Positions 27,751 through 36,142 of a stretch of 64,000 nucleotides of DNA are shown one piece after another. The translations under genes were made by a program, and so were the position numbers. The stretch is taken from the NCBI RefSeq assembly GCF_000423645.1, contig NZ_AUIJ01000003.1, forward strand, positions 120,203-184,202, in the 5' to 3' direction. Origin of the DNA: Sediminimonas qiaohouensis DSM 21189. GTDB lineage: Bacteria; Pseudomonadota; Alphaproteobacteria; Rhodobacterales; Rhodobacteraceae. A model generated the notes under the pieces. That model was not told the DNA's origin. It did no database searches and was given only the letters and a program-made list of their open reading frames with translations. The number at the start of each line of letters is the position of its first letter. Positions within the stretch are counted from its first letter, which is position 1.

Positions 27751-28964
27751 GATTTCAGTAGCGCCTTGAGGTCGGTATCCGGGTTTGAAACTTGCTCGGG
27801 GGCCGGGGATTGGCCCGCCTCGATCAGGCGTTTGCCGATCATGTAGGCGCGCGGCTCGTTCGCGGCGTCCACAGCCAGCAGGCGATCGCCCGCATAGTAC
27901 CAGAACGATACGCTACCTTCGCGCGTGCCGGGGCGGGTGAAGACATCGGTGTAGCCGGTATTCAACCCCGCGATCTGTAGTTTGACATCGTATTGGTCGG
28001 ACCAGAACCACGGTTTCGGCACATAGGGCGTTTCGGCGCCCATTATGTTGTCGGCCACGCATTCGGCCATGTCGATGGCATTTGGCACCGATTCCAGCCG
28101 CAGCCGCCCGCCGTCATGGAGGAACGCCGCGCAGTCGCCTGCCGCCCATATGCCGGGCGCGCTGGTGCGGCCCTGTTCGTCCACGGCTATGCCGTTGTCG
28201 ATGGCAAGGCCCGCCGCCTCGGCAAGCGCGGTGTCGGGGGTGATGCCGATCCCGACGATCACCAGATCGGCGGAAAGGGTGCTGCCATCGGCCAATTGGG
28301 CGCCGGTGACGTGGCCTTCCTCGGCTGTCAGGTGATCAAGCGCCACGCCCTCGCGGATATTCACGCCGTGCGCGCGGTGCAGATCGCGGAAGAAATCCGC
28401 CGTTTCCGGCGCCGCCACTCGGCCAAGGATGCGCTCGGACGCCTCGATCAGGGTGACGTGCAGGCCCAGCTTTGCGGCGACTGCCGCAGCCTCCAACCCG
28501 ATATACCCCCCGCCTATGATCAACAGCCGCGCGCCGGGCTGGCATGCGGGTTCCAGTGCGTCAACATCGGCCAGTGTGCGCACCACGTGCACCCCCTCCA
28601 GATCGCCGCCCACGCTGGCAGGTAGGCGCCGCGGCACCGCGCCGGTGGCCAGAACAAGGTTCCCAAACGGCACGGTTTCCCCATCTGCCAGCGTCACGCG
28701 CTGCGCGTCCGGATCGATGGCGGCGGCGGTGGTGTCGGTCCGCAGGGTTATGGCGTTCTCCGCGTAATAGCTTTCGGGCCGCAGCAGCAGGCGGCTCACG
28801 TCCATGTCACCCAGCAGATACGCCTTGGATAGCGGCGGGCGCTGATACGGGGCAACGGGTTCGGCCCCCAAAAGGGTGATGCCCCCCTCGAAACGCTGGC
28901 TTCGCAGCCGGGCAACCAGTGACGCACCGGCCTGCCCCGCGCCTATGACGACGACATCATCCAT
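27747..28964 (-). CDS. FAD-dependent ferredoxin reductase-like oxidoreductase
   Basis: A 405-residue two-dinucleotide-binding flavoprotein of the rhodocoxin/putidaredoxin reductase type. It has FAD site VVIGAGQAGASL at the N-terminus, NAD(P) site LLIIGGGYIGLEAA near residue 150, and the FAD motif GIWAAGDCA near 280. Such proteins reduce [2Fe-2S] ferredoxins for P450 or dioxygenase systems, or act as apoptosis-inducing-factor-like NADH oxidoreductases; no partner ferredoxin is adjacent. The start follows GAGGGACCAGC. It is divergent from a peroxiredoxin gene and overlaps rsmD downstream. Confidence 0.88.
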   Translation of the reverse strand: MDDVVVIGAGQAGASLVARLRSQRFEGGITLLGAEPVAPYQRPPLSKAYLLGDMDVSRLLLRPESYYAENAITLRTDTTAAAIDPDAQRVTLADGETVPFGNLVLATGAVPRRLPASVGGDLEGVHVVRTLADVDALEPACQPGARLLIIGGGYIGLEAAAVAAKLGLHVTLIEASERILGRVAAPETADFFRDLHRAHGVNIREGVALDHLTAEEGHVTGAQLADGSTLSADLVIVGIGITPDTALAEAAGLAIDNGIAVDEQGRTSAPGIWAAGDCAAFLHDGGRLRLESVPNAIDMAECVADNIMGAETPYVPKPWFWSDQYDVKLQIAGLNTGYTDVFTRPGTREGSVSFWYYAGDRLLAVDAANEPRAYMIGKRLIEAGQSPAPEQVSNPDTDLKALLKS

Positions 28965-28992
28965 GCTGGTCCCTCGTGTTTCGACAATCCAT

Positions 28993-29020
28993 TTGCAACG
29001 CGCCCGACGCAGCCTATATC
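28993..29020 (+). promoter_or_regulatory. Candidate sigma-70 promoter of the peroxiredoxin gene
   Basis: TTGCAA at 28993-28998 and TATATC at 29015-29020 with a 16-bp spacer lie in the divergent gap, 41 bases before the peroxiredoxin start. Confidence 0.4.
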
Positions 29021-29061
29021 GCACCCGACGGCAAACGCAATTCATGAGGATGCAGAACAAC

Positions 29062-29550
29062 ATGACCATCTCCGCAGGTGACAAACTCCCCGATGTGACA
29101 TTGGTACAGATGGGCGATGAGGGGCCCCAGCAAGTGCCGTTGCGCGAGCGTCTGAAGGGCCGCAAGGTCGCGATCTTTGCAGTTCCCGGGGCGTTTACAC
29201 CAACCTGTCATTCCGCGCATTTGCCCAGCTTCATCCGCACTAAGGAAGAATTTGACAGCAAGGGCGTGGACGAGATCATCTGCATCAGCGTCAACGATCC
29301 GTTCGTGATGAAGGCCTGGGGCGAGGCGACGGGCGCTTCGGACGCCGGAATCACCATGCTCAGCGATGCGGGTAGCGAGTTCACCCGCGCCATCGGCATG
29401 GATTTCGACGCACCGCCGGCAGGGTTGATCGGCCGCTCGCGGCGCTACGCCATGCTTGTCGACGATGGCGAGGTCACAATCCTGCAAGCCGAGGAAAGCC
29501 CCGGTCAATGCGAGGTGTCGGGCGGCGAGGCGCTATTGGCCTCCATGTGA
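29062..29550 (+). CDS. Peroxiredoxin (Prx5/hybrid type)
   Basis: A 162-residue thiol peroxidase of the Prx5 family reducing peroxides, usually with glutaredoxin or thioredoxin. The peroxidatic cysteine is in PGAFTPTCHSAHLP, and the family's FVMKAWG and DGEVT segments follow. I take the start at 29062 (MTISAGDKLPD), the usual family N-terminus; in-frame ATGs at 29044 and 29050 cannot be excluded. It is divergent from the flavoprotein gene. Confidence 0.92.
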   Translation: MTISAGDKLPDVTLVQMGDEGPQQVPLRERLKGRKVAIFAVPGAFTPTCHSAHLPSFIRTKEEFDSKGVDEIICISVNDPFVMKAWGEATGASDAGITMLSDAGSEFTRAIGMDFDAPPAGLIGRSRRYAMLVDDGEVTILQAEESPGQCEVSGGEALLASM

Positions 29551-29662
29551 TCGGGCGGGCGGCAGCGACAACGCTACCCGGATGATCGGCGTGCGGGTGC
29601 TTGACCTGCGCGCCGCTCTGCTCCCTGATGTGTCGGGTAGATACCGGGGAGGGAAAAACAGC

Positions 29663-31621
29663 ATGAGCGCAGATTGGGTGCCGCCCGCGGCATTGAGCGA
29701 CAATAGCCGCATGGCCGCCTTCATGGCGTGGCTTGCGCAAGCGCGCGGCCTGAACTTCGACGATTACGCGCAGATGTGGACGTGGTCCACCGAAGAACCC
29801 GAAGCGTTCTGGCAGGCGCTTTGGGATTGGTTCGAGTTGCGCTCGCCGACGCCGCATTCCGCCGTTCTGGTGCGGCGCGAAATGCCCGGGGCCGAGTGGT
29901 TCCCCGGCGCGCGCCTGAACTACGCCGCGCAGGTGATGCGCCACGTGCGCCCCGACCGCGCCGCGATCATCCATCAGGCCGAGGACGGCACTACTACCGA
30001 GCTGAGCTGGCAACAGATGCAGGCAGAGGTTTCCGGCCTGGCCAGTGCCCTGCGCGATATGGGGGTGCACCCTGGTGATCGGGTAGTTGGTTATCTGCCC
30101 AATACGCCGCAGACGGTCGTGGCATTCCTTGCCGCGGCCAGCGTGGGCGCGGTTTGGTCGCTGTGTGCGCCGGACATGGGGGCGGCCACGGTTCTCGATC
30201 GGTTCCGCCAGATTGACCCCAAGGTGATTTTCACCGCCTCGGGCTACGAGTTCGGCGGTCGCTGGTATGATCGCACCGACGAGGTCAAGGCGCTTCTGTC
30301 CGGGCTGGACAGCTTGACCCACTGGATCAGCATGGATGACGCCGCCCCGGTCGTGCCGCCGCAGCAGATAAGGCGCCATGATTTCTCGGCGTTGATTACT
30401 GATGAGGCCGATTTCGAACCAGAGCTTGTTGCCTTCGATCATCCGCTCTGGGTGGTCTATTCCTCGGGGACCACCGGCAGCCCAAAACCGATCGTGCATG
30501 GCCATGGCGGTGTGGTGCTTGAGCATCTCAAGCTGCTTGGCCTGCACTCTGATCTGGGGCCGGATGACGTGTTTTCCTGGTTCACCTCGACCGGCTGGAT
30601 CATGTGGAACGCCCAAGTGGGCGGGCTGCTGGTCGGCGCGACCATCGCGCTGGCCGAAGGAAGCCCCAGCGTGCCCGACATGGGGCGGTTGTGGCGGTTC
30701 ATCGACGATGCGGGGCTGACCGCTTTCGGTGCCGGCGCGGCCTGGTTCACCGGCTGTATGAAGGCCGGGATCGTCCCGCGCGAAATCGCGGATCTGAGCC
30801 ATCTGCGCATGCTGGGCTCGACCGGCTCACCGCTGCCGCCCGAGGCGTATACCTGGGTCTATGATACTGTCCGCCCCGATATCTGGCTGGCGCCGATCGC
30901 CGGCGGCACGGATTTTGCCGGCGCGTTCCTTGCGGGCAATCCCATGCTGCCTGTTCGCGTGGGCGAAATGCAGTGCCGTGCATTGGGCGCCAAGGTAGAA
31001 GCCTATGATGAGGCGGGCAATCCGGTGATCGACGACGTGGGCGAGCTGGTTTGCACCATGCCAATGCCGTCGATGCCGCTCTACCTGTGGGGCGACACTG
31101 ATGGGTCGCGCCTGCACGACAGCTACTTCAGCACCTATCCCGGCGTCTGGCGGCACGGCGATTGGGTCAAGATAACCCCCGAGGGCGGCGCGATCATCTA
31201 TGGGCGATCCGACGCCACCATAAACCGCCACGGTATCCGGATGGGCACCGCCGACATCTACCGCGTGGTCGAAGATTGCGCCGAGGTGGCCGACAGCCTC
31301 GTCGTCGATCTGGAATACCTGGGGCAGGAGTCATGCATGATACTGTTCTTGCGCCTGACCGAGGGGTCCGAACTGGATGAGGCCCTGAAAGACAGGATCA
31401 TTGCGGGCCTCAAGCAAAACGTATCGCCCCGGCATGTTCCCGACAGGATCGTTGCCGCGCCGGATATCCCCTACACCCTGACCGGCAAGAAAATGGAAGT
31501 GCCGATCAAGAAGCGGCTCCTGGGGCAGCCGATGGACAAGGTCGCCACGCCCGACGCCATGGCTAACCCCGGCTGTCTGGACTGGTACGATGCCTACGCA
31601 CGCACCCACCTGGATCAGTAG
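29663..31621 (+). CDS. Acetoacetate-CoA ligase
   Basis: A 652-residue ANL-superfamily enzyme activating acetoacetate to acetoacetyl-CoA with ATP. Landmarks are the ACAS N-terminal region, the P-loop VVYSSGTTGSPKPIVHGHGG, motif GWIMWNAQVGG specific to acetoacetyl-CoA synthetases, the A8 hinge GIRMGTADIY, and the catalytic lysine in YTLTGKKMEVPIKK. Role: ketone-body or polyhydroxybutyrate carbon reuse. The start follows GGGGAGGG at 9-nt spacing, fixing it downstream of other ATGs. Confidence 0.93.
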   Translation: MSADWVPPAALSDNSRMAAFMAWLAQARGLNFDDYAQMWTWSTEEPEAFWQALWDWFELRSPTPHSAVLVRREMPGAEWFPGARLNYAAQVMRHVRPDRAAIIHQAEDGTTTELSWQQMQAEVSGLASALRDMGVHPGDRVVGYLPNTPQTVVAFLAAASVGAVWSLCAPDMGAATVLDRFRQIDPKVIFTASGYEFGGRWYDRTDEVKALLSGLDSLTHWISMDDAAPVVPPQQIRRHDFSALITDEADFEPELVAFDHPLWVVYSSGTTGSPKPIVHGHGGVVLEHLKLLGLHSDLGPDDVFSWFTSTGWIMWNAQVGGLLVGATIALAEGSPSVPDMGRLWRFIDDAGLTAFGAGAAWFTGCMKAGIVPREIADLSHLRMLGSTGSPLPPEAYTWVYDTVRPDIWLAPIAGGTDFAGAFLAGNPMLPVRVGEMQCRALGAKVEAYDEAGNPVIDDVGELVCTMPMPSMPLYLWGDTDGSRLHDSYFSTYPGVWRHGDWVKITPEGGAIIYGRSDATINRHGIRMGTADIYRVVEDCAEVADSLVVDLEYLGQESCMILFLRLTEGSELDEALKDRIIAGLKQNVSPRHVPDRIVAAPDIPYTLTGKKMEVPIKKRLLGQPMDKVATPDAMANPGCLDWYDAYARTHLDQ

Positions 31622-31640
31622 CCGGAATTCCCGCGGGTTC

Positions 31641-31699
31641 CCGTGTTTCTTCTGGCCGGAAATATCCTCGGGGGGTGTGGGGGGCAGACAGCCCCCCAC
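31641..31699. repeat. Intergenic repeat with hairpin between convergent genes
   Basis: The stretch begins CCGTGTTTCTTCTGGCCGG and AAATATCCTCGGGGG and ends in a perfect 9-bp stem (GTGGGGGGC / GCCCCCCAC, 31677-31699) with a 5-nt loop. I recall this TTTCTTCTGGCCGGAAATATCC module as recurrent between genes in Rhodobacteraceae. Here it separates the convergent acetoacetate-CoA ligase and pterin dehydratase genes and may end transcription. Confidence 0.55.
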
Positions 31700-31708
31700 C
31701 CGCTGCGT

Positions 31709-32008
31709 CTATTCGCCGGCAAGCTGATCGAACTTGCGCGCCAGCTTGGCGTCAAGCGCGCTCAGGCCGTCAACGTCATGCGTCGTCAAGGTCACCTCGA
31801 CCGTCTTGTAGACGTTTCGCCACTCGGGGTGGTGGCTCCATTTTTCGGCCCAGAGGGCCGCGCGCGTCATCCAGGAAAACGCGTCGGTGAAATCGGCGAA
31901 CTCGAAGGTCTTGGTGATCGCGTCGCGCCCCTCGGCCATGAGCCAACCGTTGTCCAACAGTGGCGCCAGCATGGTTTTGCGACCTGTTTCACTTAGCTTT
32001 TCGGTCAT
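31709..32008 (-). CDS. phhB: 4a-hydroxytetrahydrobiopterin dehydratase
   Basis: A 99-residue pterin-4a-carbinolamine dehydratase that regenerates pterin cofactor after aromatic amino acid hydroxylation. The active-site [16 protein letters not shown] and [13 protein letters not shown] are the family signature. No phenylalanine hydroxylase is nearby; in bacteria lacking one the family has other proposed roles in pterin metabolism. It overlaps the FemAB-like gene by 4 bp. Confidence 0.93.
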   Translation of the reverse strand: MTEKLSETGRKTMLAPLLDNGWLMAEGRDAITKTFEFADFTDAFSWMTRAALWAEKWSHHPEWRNVYKTVEVTLTTHDVDGLSALDAKLARKFDQLAGE

Positions 32009-33201
32009 TGCTGTTCCTCCACTTTCGCTTTTCTGAACGGGCCATATTCCGTCAGGATTTCGATGTCTTCGCTGATCGCGGCGCGTTCGGCCTCCAGGTA
32101 TTTTTCAACGGCGTCGGCAAAACCGGGGTCGTTGAACCAGTGCAGCGAATGGGTCTGCGCGGGCAAATACCCCCGCGCGATCTTGTGTTCACCCTGCGCC
32201 CCTGCTTCGACGCGTGCAAGCCCATGGTCTATGGCGAAATCCATGGCCCGATAGTAACAGCATTCGAAATGCAGGCAGGGGTGCTCTTCGACGCAGCCCC
32301 AGTACCGGCCAAAAAGCGCTTGCCGACCGATGAAATTGAGCGCCCCGGCCACCGGCCGGCCCCCTCGTTCGGCCAGCACCAGCGCCACGTCGTCGCGCAT
32401 GGTGTCTTGCACATGATCAAAGAACTCGCGGGTCAGGTAGGGCATGCCCCACTTTCGTGCGCCGGTGTCCTGGTAAAACGTCCAAAACGCATCCCAGTGC
32501 CCTGGCGCGATTTCGTCCCCGGTCAGCGTGCGAATCGTGCCTCCGAACCCGTTTGCGCGGGCCCGTTCCTTGCGGATCATCTTGCGCTTGCGGGAATTGA
32601 GCGAGGCGAGGAAGTCGTCGAACCCGGCATACCCGCGATTGTGCCAGTGGTATTGCTGCGTCATCCTGTGCATTAACCCAAGGTCGGGGGCGGCCCGCGC
32701 CTCATCATCGGTGCAAAACGTAATGTGGACCGAGGATAGACCGTTTTCCTGCGCCAGTTGCTGCGCCCCCTGCACCAGCGCCGCGCGGCCCACGCTTGTA
32801 TGGCCCGGCCTGGTCAGCAAACGGCGCCCGGTGGCGGGTGTAAACGGAACCGCGATCTGCAGCTTGGGGTAGTAGCGGCCGCCGGCGCGCTCGTAGGCGT
32901 GTGCCCAGTTGTGATCGAAAATGTATTCGCCCTGGCTGTGTCCCTTGGCGTAAAGCGGGGCGCAGGCGATCATCTGCCCGTCCTGATGCGCCGTCAGGTA
33001 GCGCGGCTGCCATCCGGTGCCCGGCCCGACCGAGCCGCTAAGCTCAAGTGCGCGCAGGAAGCGGTAGCTCGTGAACGGATCGTCCGGCCGCCCGCCATCG
33101 GCTGCTTCGGGGGCGGCGCAGGCGTCCCAATCGGCCTGCGCGATCTGCGATAGCGCGCCGTGCACATTGACTTCGATCGTCTCGCTCACCTGGTCGTCCA
33201 T
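32005..33201 (-). CDS. FemAB-like GNAT family N-acyltransferase (COG3146 type)
   Basis: A 398-residue protein of the GNAT-related family often named peptidogalycan biosynthesis protein. Recognisable segments are [13 protein letters not shown] near the N-terminus, [15 protein letters not shown] [46 protein letters not shown], and [14 protein letters not shown]. Substrate is unknown, though the fold suggests aminoacyl or acyl transfer. It is 42 bp after the GDPD gene and overlaps phhB. Confidence 0.87.
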   Translation of the reverse strand: MDDQVSETIEVNVHGALSQIAQADWDACAAPEAADGGRPDDPFTSYRFLRALELSGSVGPGTGWQPRYLTAHQDGQMIACAPLYAKGHSQGEYIFDHNWAHAYERAGGRYYPKLQIAVPFTPATGRRLLTRPGHTSVGRAALVQGAQQLAQENGLSSVHITFCTDDEARAAPDLGLMHRMTQQYHWHNRGYAGFDDFLASLNSRKRKMIRKERARANGFGGTIRTLTGDEIAPGHWDAFWTFYQDTGARKWGMPYLTREFFDHVQDTMRDDVALVLAERGGRPVAGALNFIGRQALFGRYWGCVEEHPCLHFECCYYRAMDFAIDHGLARVEAGAQGEHKIARGYLPAQTHSLHWFNDPGFADAVEKYLEAERAAISEDIEILTEYGPFRKAKVEEQQ

Positions 33202-33243
33202 TTGTTGCCTCGCACCATGAAACTGGAGCCGGGTGCGGCGTGT

Positions 33244-34011
33244 TCAAGACGGGATCGGGGGTAGGTAGCCCTCAAAGGTGATGTTGCGGGCAACCTTGCG
33301 CGCTTCGGCTTCTTGCTCGGGGGTGCGGATCGTCCAGCACAAAACCGCGGCGCCGCGCGTGGCCAGGTCCGCGATGCGGGCGCGGTTCAAATCGCGTGCC
33401 TCGTGGCTGATGAAGCTGGCGCCGACATGCTCATAGTCGGGAATTCCGCGCAGCCGGTCCAGTGTCCCGGCAGGCAGCAGTGGCCAATCCTCGGGCGAAT
33501 AGGAACAGGTCGTTAATCCGCGCGGCACGTCCGGGGCCAGCGTGGCCATCTTCAGCATCGAATGCGGGTTGAACGACATCACGGCAACAGGGCCCTCGTA
33601 CCCGACGAGGGCGTCAGCGGTTGCCTGCTCCAGGCGCCCGACATTGCCGCCCATGGCGCCGTCCTGGTCCTTTATCTCGATCAGCAGGGGAACTTGGCCG
33701 GCGACCAGTCCAAGCACCTCGGGCAGGGTGCGCACGGTGTCGCGCCCGCCCTTGAGCGGAATGCGCGCCAGTTCCGTGGCGCTGCGCTTGCGGATCGGGC
33801 CGTCTTCGATGGTCAGGCGGCCCAGGTCGTAGTCGTGAAACACCATGGCCTGCCCGTCCGAGGACAGTTGCAGGTCGATCTCCACCCCGTAGCCGGACTT
33901 GATCGCGGCACGGATCGCGCTGAGCGAGTTCTCCGGGCGCCCTGCCGCGAGGTCATGCAGTGCACGATGAGCGATCGGGGCCTTCAGGAAGGCATCGGGA
34001 AGGATTGTCAT
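33244..34011 (-). CDS. Glycerophosphodiester phosphodiesterase
   Basis: A 255-residue GDPD TIM-barrel enzyme hydrolysing glycerophosphodiesters to glycerol-3-phosphate and alcohol. Catalytic and metal residues are visible: His-Arg in IAHRALHD, Glu-Asn in RPENSLSA, Glu-x-Asp in GVEIDLQL, and His-Asp in VFHDYDLG. There is no signal peptide, so it is cytoplasmic. It overlaps the RidA gene by 4 bp. Confidence 0.93.
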   Translation of the reverse strand: MTILPDAFLKAPIAHRALHDLAAGRPENSLSAIRAAIKSGYGVEIDLQLSSDGQAMVFHDYDLGRLTIEDGPIRKRSATELARIPLKGGRDTVRTLPEVLGLVAGQVPLLIEIKDQDGAMGGNVGRLEQATADALVGYEGPVAVMSFNPHSMLKMATLAPDVPRGLTTCSYSPEDWPLLPAGTLDRLRGIPDYEHVGASFISHEARDLNRARIADLATRGAAVLCWTIRTPEQEAEARKVARNITFEGYLPPIPS

Positions 34012-34472
34012 GCTATCTGGAACAGCCCGTCGATTTCTACCGCCACGCCCATGGGCAGCGATGGCGCCGATACGGCGGCCCGCGCGTGGCGCCCGGCATC
34101 GCCCAATGCCTCGACCATGAAATCCGACGCTCCGTTGATGACTTGCGGTTGCTCGGTAAAGTCTGGGGTAGAGTTAACAAATCCGGTCAGCTTGACCACC
34201 CGCACCAGCCTGTCCAAATTGCCGTCGCAGGCGGATTTGAGTTGCGCCAGCAGGGCGATCGCACAGGCCCGCGCCGCCTTTGCACCCTCGTCGGTGGACA
34301 TGGTGTTGCCCAGTTTGCCGGTGATCAATCCGCTCGAGTCGCTGGCGATCTGCCCCGAGATATGGACCATGTCGCCCACCTGCACGAAGGGAACGTAGTT
34401 GGCGGCAGGCTTGGGCGCGTCGGGCAGGGTGACGCCCAGATCGGCAAGACGTGTTTCGATGGCGCTGGTCAT
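34008..34472 (-). CDS. RidA family protein
   Basis: A 154-residue YjgF/YER057c/UK114-fold protein. Classic RidA hydrolyses reactive enamine/imine intermediates from PLP enzymes. GDMVHISGQIASD, the long TGFVNSTPDF segment and ARAAVSAPSLPMGVAVEID are family features; the arginine in HARAAV aligns with RidA's catalytic Arg. The start at 34472 follows GGAGGATCCA; a TTG five codons upstream is rejected. First gene of the RidA-GDPD pair. Confidence 0.9.
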   Translation of the reverse strand: MTSAIETRLADLGVTLPDAPKPAANYVPFVQVGDMVHISGQIASDSSGLITGKLGNTMSTDEGAKAARACAIALLAQLKSACDGNLDRLVRVVKLTGFVNSTPDFTEQPQVINGASDFMVEALGDAGRHARAAVSAPSLPMGVAVEIDGLFQIA

Positions 34473-34508
34473 TGGATCCTCCGACAATGGTATTCGCGCG
34501 GACGCTAA

Positions 34509-34541
34509 CCGGAATTACAGTAATTGAAAATCGAATTCCGG
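34509..34541. promoter_or_regulatory. Nested inverted repeats in the ridA-mlaA gap
   Basis: CCGGAATT (34509-34516) pairs with AATTCCGG (34534-34541). Nested with its left arm is AATTAC-A-GTAATT (34513-34525), a perfect palindrome. The position between divergent genes suggests an operator; no regulator is identified. Confidence 0.4.
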
Positions 34542-34702
34542 CGCGCGTCGTGCGGCGCCCCCGGGCCAACGGGCAGGCATGCCGATTGTCGCCCATCTGC
34601 CACAGCTTCAGTGCAACACATTCATGCGGTATGGGTTCAACCGCACGACGAATTAGGTTACAGGACGTATCACGCATTTCGCACTGGTCCTGGTAATTTC
34701 CG

Positions 34703-35533
34703 ATGATCCGCTTCCGCGCCCATGTTCTTGTACGGTTTGCCGCCCTCGCGGTCGTGCTGGGCATGGCCTCCTGCACGGCGCCTGATCCATCAGTAACACG
34801 CGGCGGCATCTTCGATCCCTATGAGCAGAGCAACCGCAAGACGCATGAGCTCAATCGTGCGTTGGACAGAACGTTCGTGCGCCCCGCCGGCAAGGTCTAT
34901 GGCGGCGTCATCCCTAGGGGCATGCAGGAAAATGTCGGCAATTTCGCCGACAACCTGTCGGCGCCCAGCTTGATCGTGAACAATGTCTTGCAGGGGGATG
35001 CGCGCGGCGGTGCGATCAATCTTTTCCGGTTCGCGATCAACTCGACCTTCGGGCTTGGTGGGATAATCGACGCGGCGTCGGAATTCGGCGTGAACGAGGA
35101 AGATACCGATTTTGGCGAAACCCTGCATGTGTGGGGCGCTCGCGAGGGGGCCTATATCGAATTGCCGGTCCTAGGCCCCTCGACCGAGCGCGACGTAGTG
35201 GGCAAGCTGGTGGATCTATTCACCAATCCACTAACCTATGCCCTGCCAAGCCCCGACCGCCACTACATCAGAGCCGCCAGCGTGGCCAAGCGCCTTGGCG
35301 AAAGGAACCGCTACAGCGACATGGTTGATTCGGTGCTGTATGAAAGCGCCGATAGCTATGCGCAGGCGCGGATGATATATTTGCAGTCGCGCCGTTTCGA
35401 GTTGGGCGGGGATATGGATGCCATTTATGCCGACCCCTATGACTCGGCCGACGATGCCGGTGTAGCAGACCCTTATGAGGCCCCATATGCAGATCCCTAC
35501 GCAGACCCGTATGCAGACCCCTACGCCGAATAG
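34703..35533 (+). CDS. mlaA: MlaA (VacJ) family lipoprotein
   Basis: Outer-membrane lipoprotein of the Mla phospholipid-trafficking system, 276 residues. Signal peptide with lipobox GMASC (lipid on Cys24). The MlaA domain follows, with FDPYEQSNRKTHELNRALD, GGVIPRGMQENVGNFADNL, RFAINSTFGLGGIIDAA, and ELPVLGPSTERDVVGK. The C-terminal tail is odd: an acidic run of ADPY units (YADPYADPYADPYAE) encoded by four 12-nt repeats. These overlap the start of mlaC in another frame. Only mlaA and mlaC are here; mlaFED must lie elsewhere. Confidence 0.93.
   Translation: MIRFRAHVLVRFAALAVVLGMASCTAPDPSVTRGGIFDPYEQSNRKTHELNRALDRTFVRPAGKVYGGVIPRGMQENVGNFADNLSAPSLIVNNVLQGDARGGAINLFRFAINSTFGLGGIIDAASEFGVNEEDTDFGETLHVWGAREGAYIELPVLGPSTERDVVGKLVDLFTNPLTYALPSPDRHYIRAASVAKRLGERNRYSDMVDSVLYESADSYAQARMIYLQSRRFELGGDMDAIYADPYDSADDAGVADPYEAPYADPYADPYADPYAE
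35486..35533 (+). repeat. 12-nt tandem repeat spanning the mlaA end and mlaC start
   Basis: Four units of TATGCAGAYCCC type, the last ending in the mlaA stop codon. Units 1 and 3 contain an ATG in the mlaC frame (35487 and 35511), so copy number changes would add or remove mlaC start codons and lengthen the MlaA tail without a frameshift. Confidence 0.8.
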
Positions 35534-36128
35534 CCTCAGCCGCCGCGCGGCGCTTGGCCTGGCGGTTGGTGCCGTGGGTTTGGCGATGCGGCCGGGCATG
35601 GCTTGGGCGCTGGACGAGGCACGGGCCAAGGTGCTGGTGGACAAGCTGGTGGCCGAGATCAACGCGGTGATTTCCTCGGGCCGCTCTGAATCCCAGATGT
35701 TCCGCGATTTCGAGAAGATATTCGATCGCTACGCCGATGTGCCCACGATCGCGCGGTATGCCCTTGGGGTTGATGCAAGGCGGGCCTCGGCGGCGCAGTT
35801 GCGTGAATTCACGGACGTGTTCGCGCGCTACATCTCGGTGAAATATGGCAAGCGCTTTCGCGAGTTCATCGGCGGCCGGATCGTCGTGGACAGCGCCCGC
35901 AAGGTAAAGAGCTTCTACGAGGTCAAGACCACGGCACACCTGCGGGGCGAGGCGCCTTTCGCGGTCAGTTTCCTCGTGTCCGACAGGAGCGGCGCAGACA
36001 AGTTCTTCAACCTGTTCATCGAAGGCATCAACATGTTGCTGACCGAACGCACCGAGATCGGCGCCATGCTGGATGCACGCGGCGGCGATATCGATCGCAT
36101 GATCGCGGACCTTCGCAAGGCTGGCTAA
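35487..36128 (+). CDS. mlaC: MlaC/Ttg2D family phospholipid-binding ABC transporter protein
   Basis: Periplasmic phospholipid shuttle of the Mla system, about 213 residues. The MlaC domain begins near DEARAKVLVDKLVAEINAV and includes KIFDRYADVPTIARYALG, ISVKYGKRF, and SFYEVKT. The N-terminal SLSRRAALGLAVGAVGLAM is a twin-arginine-like signal with cleavage near AWA. I choose 35487 because GAGG lies 6 bases before it; 35511 directly precedes the signal but lacks a site, and 35475 is also in frame. It overlaps mlaA by 47 bp. Confidence 0.9.
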   Translation: MQIPTQTRMQTPTPNSLSRRAALGLAVGAVGLAMRPGMAWALDEARAKVLVDKLVAEINAVISSGRSESQMFRDFEKIFDRYADVPTIARYALGVDARRASAAQLREFTDVFARYISVKYGKRFREFIGGRIVVDSARKVKSFYEVKTTAHLRGEAPFAVSFLVSDRSGADKFFNLFIEGINMLLTERTEIGAMLDARGGDIDRMIADLRKAG

Positions 36129-36142
36129 CGCCCGCCCGCGCC

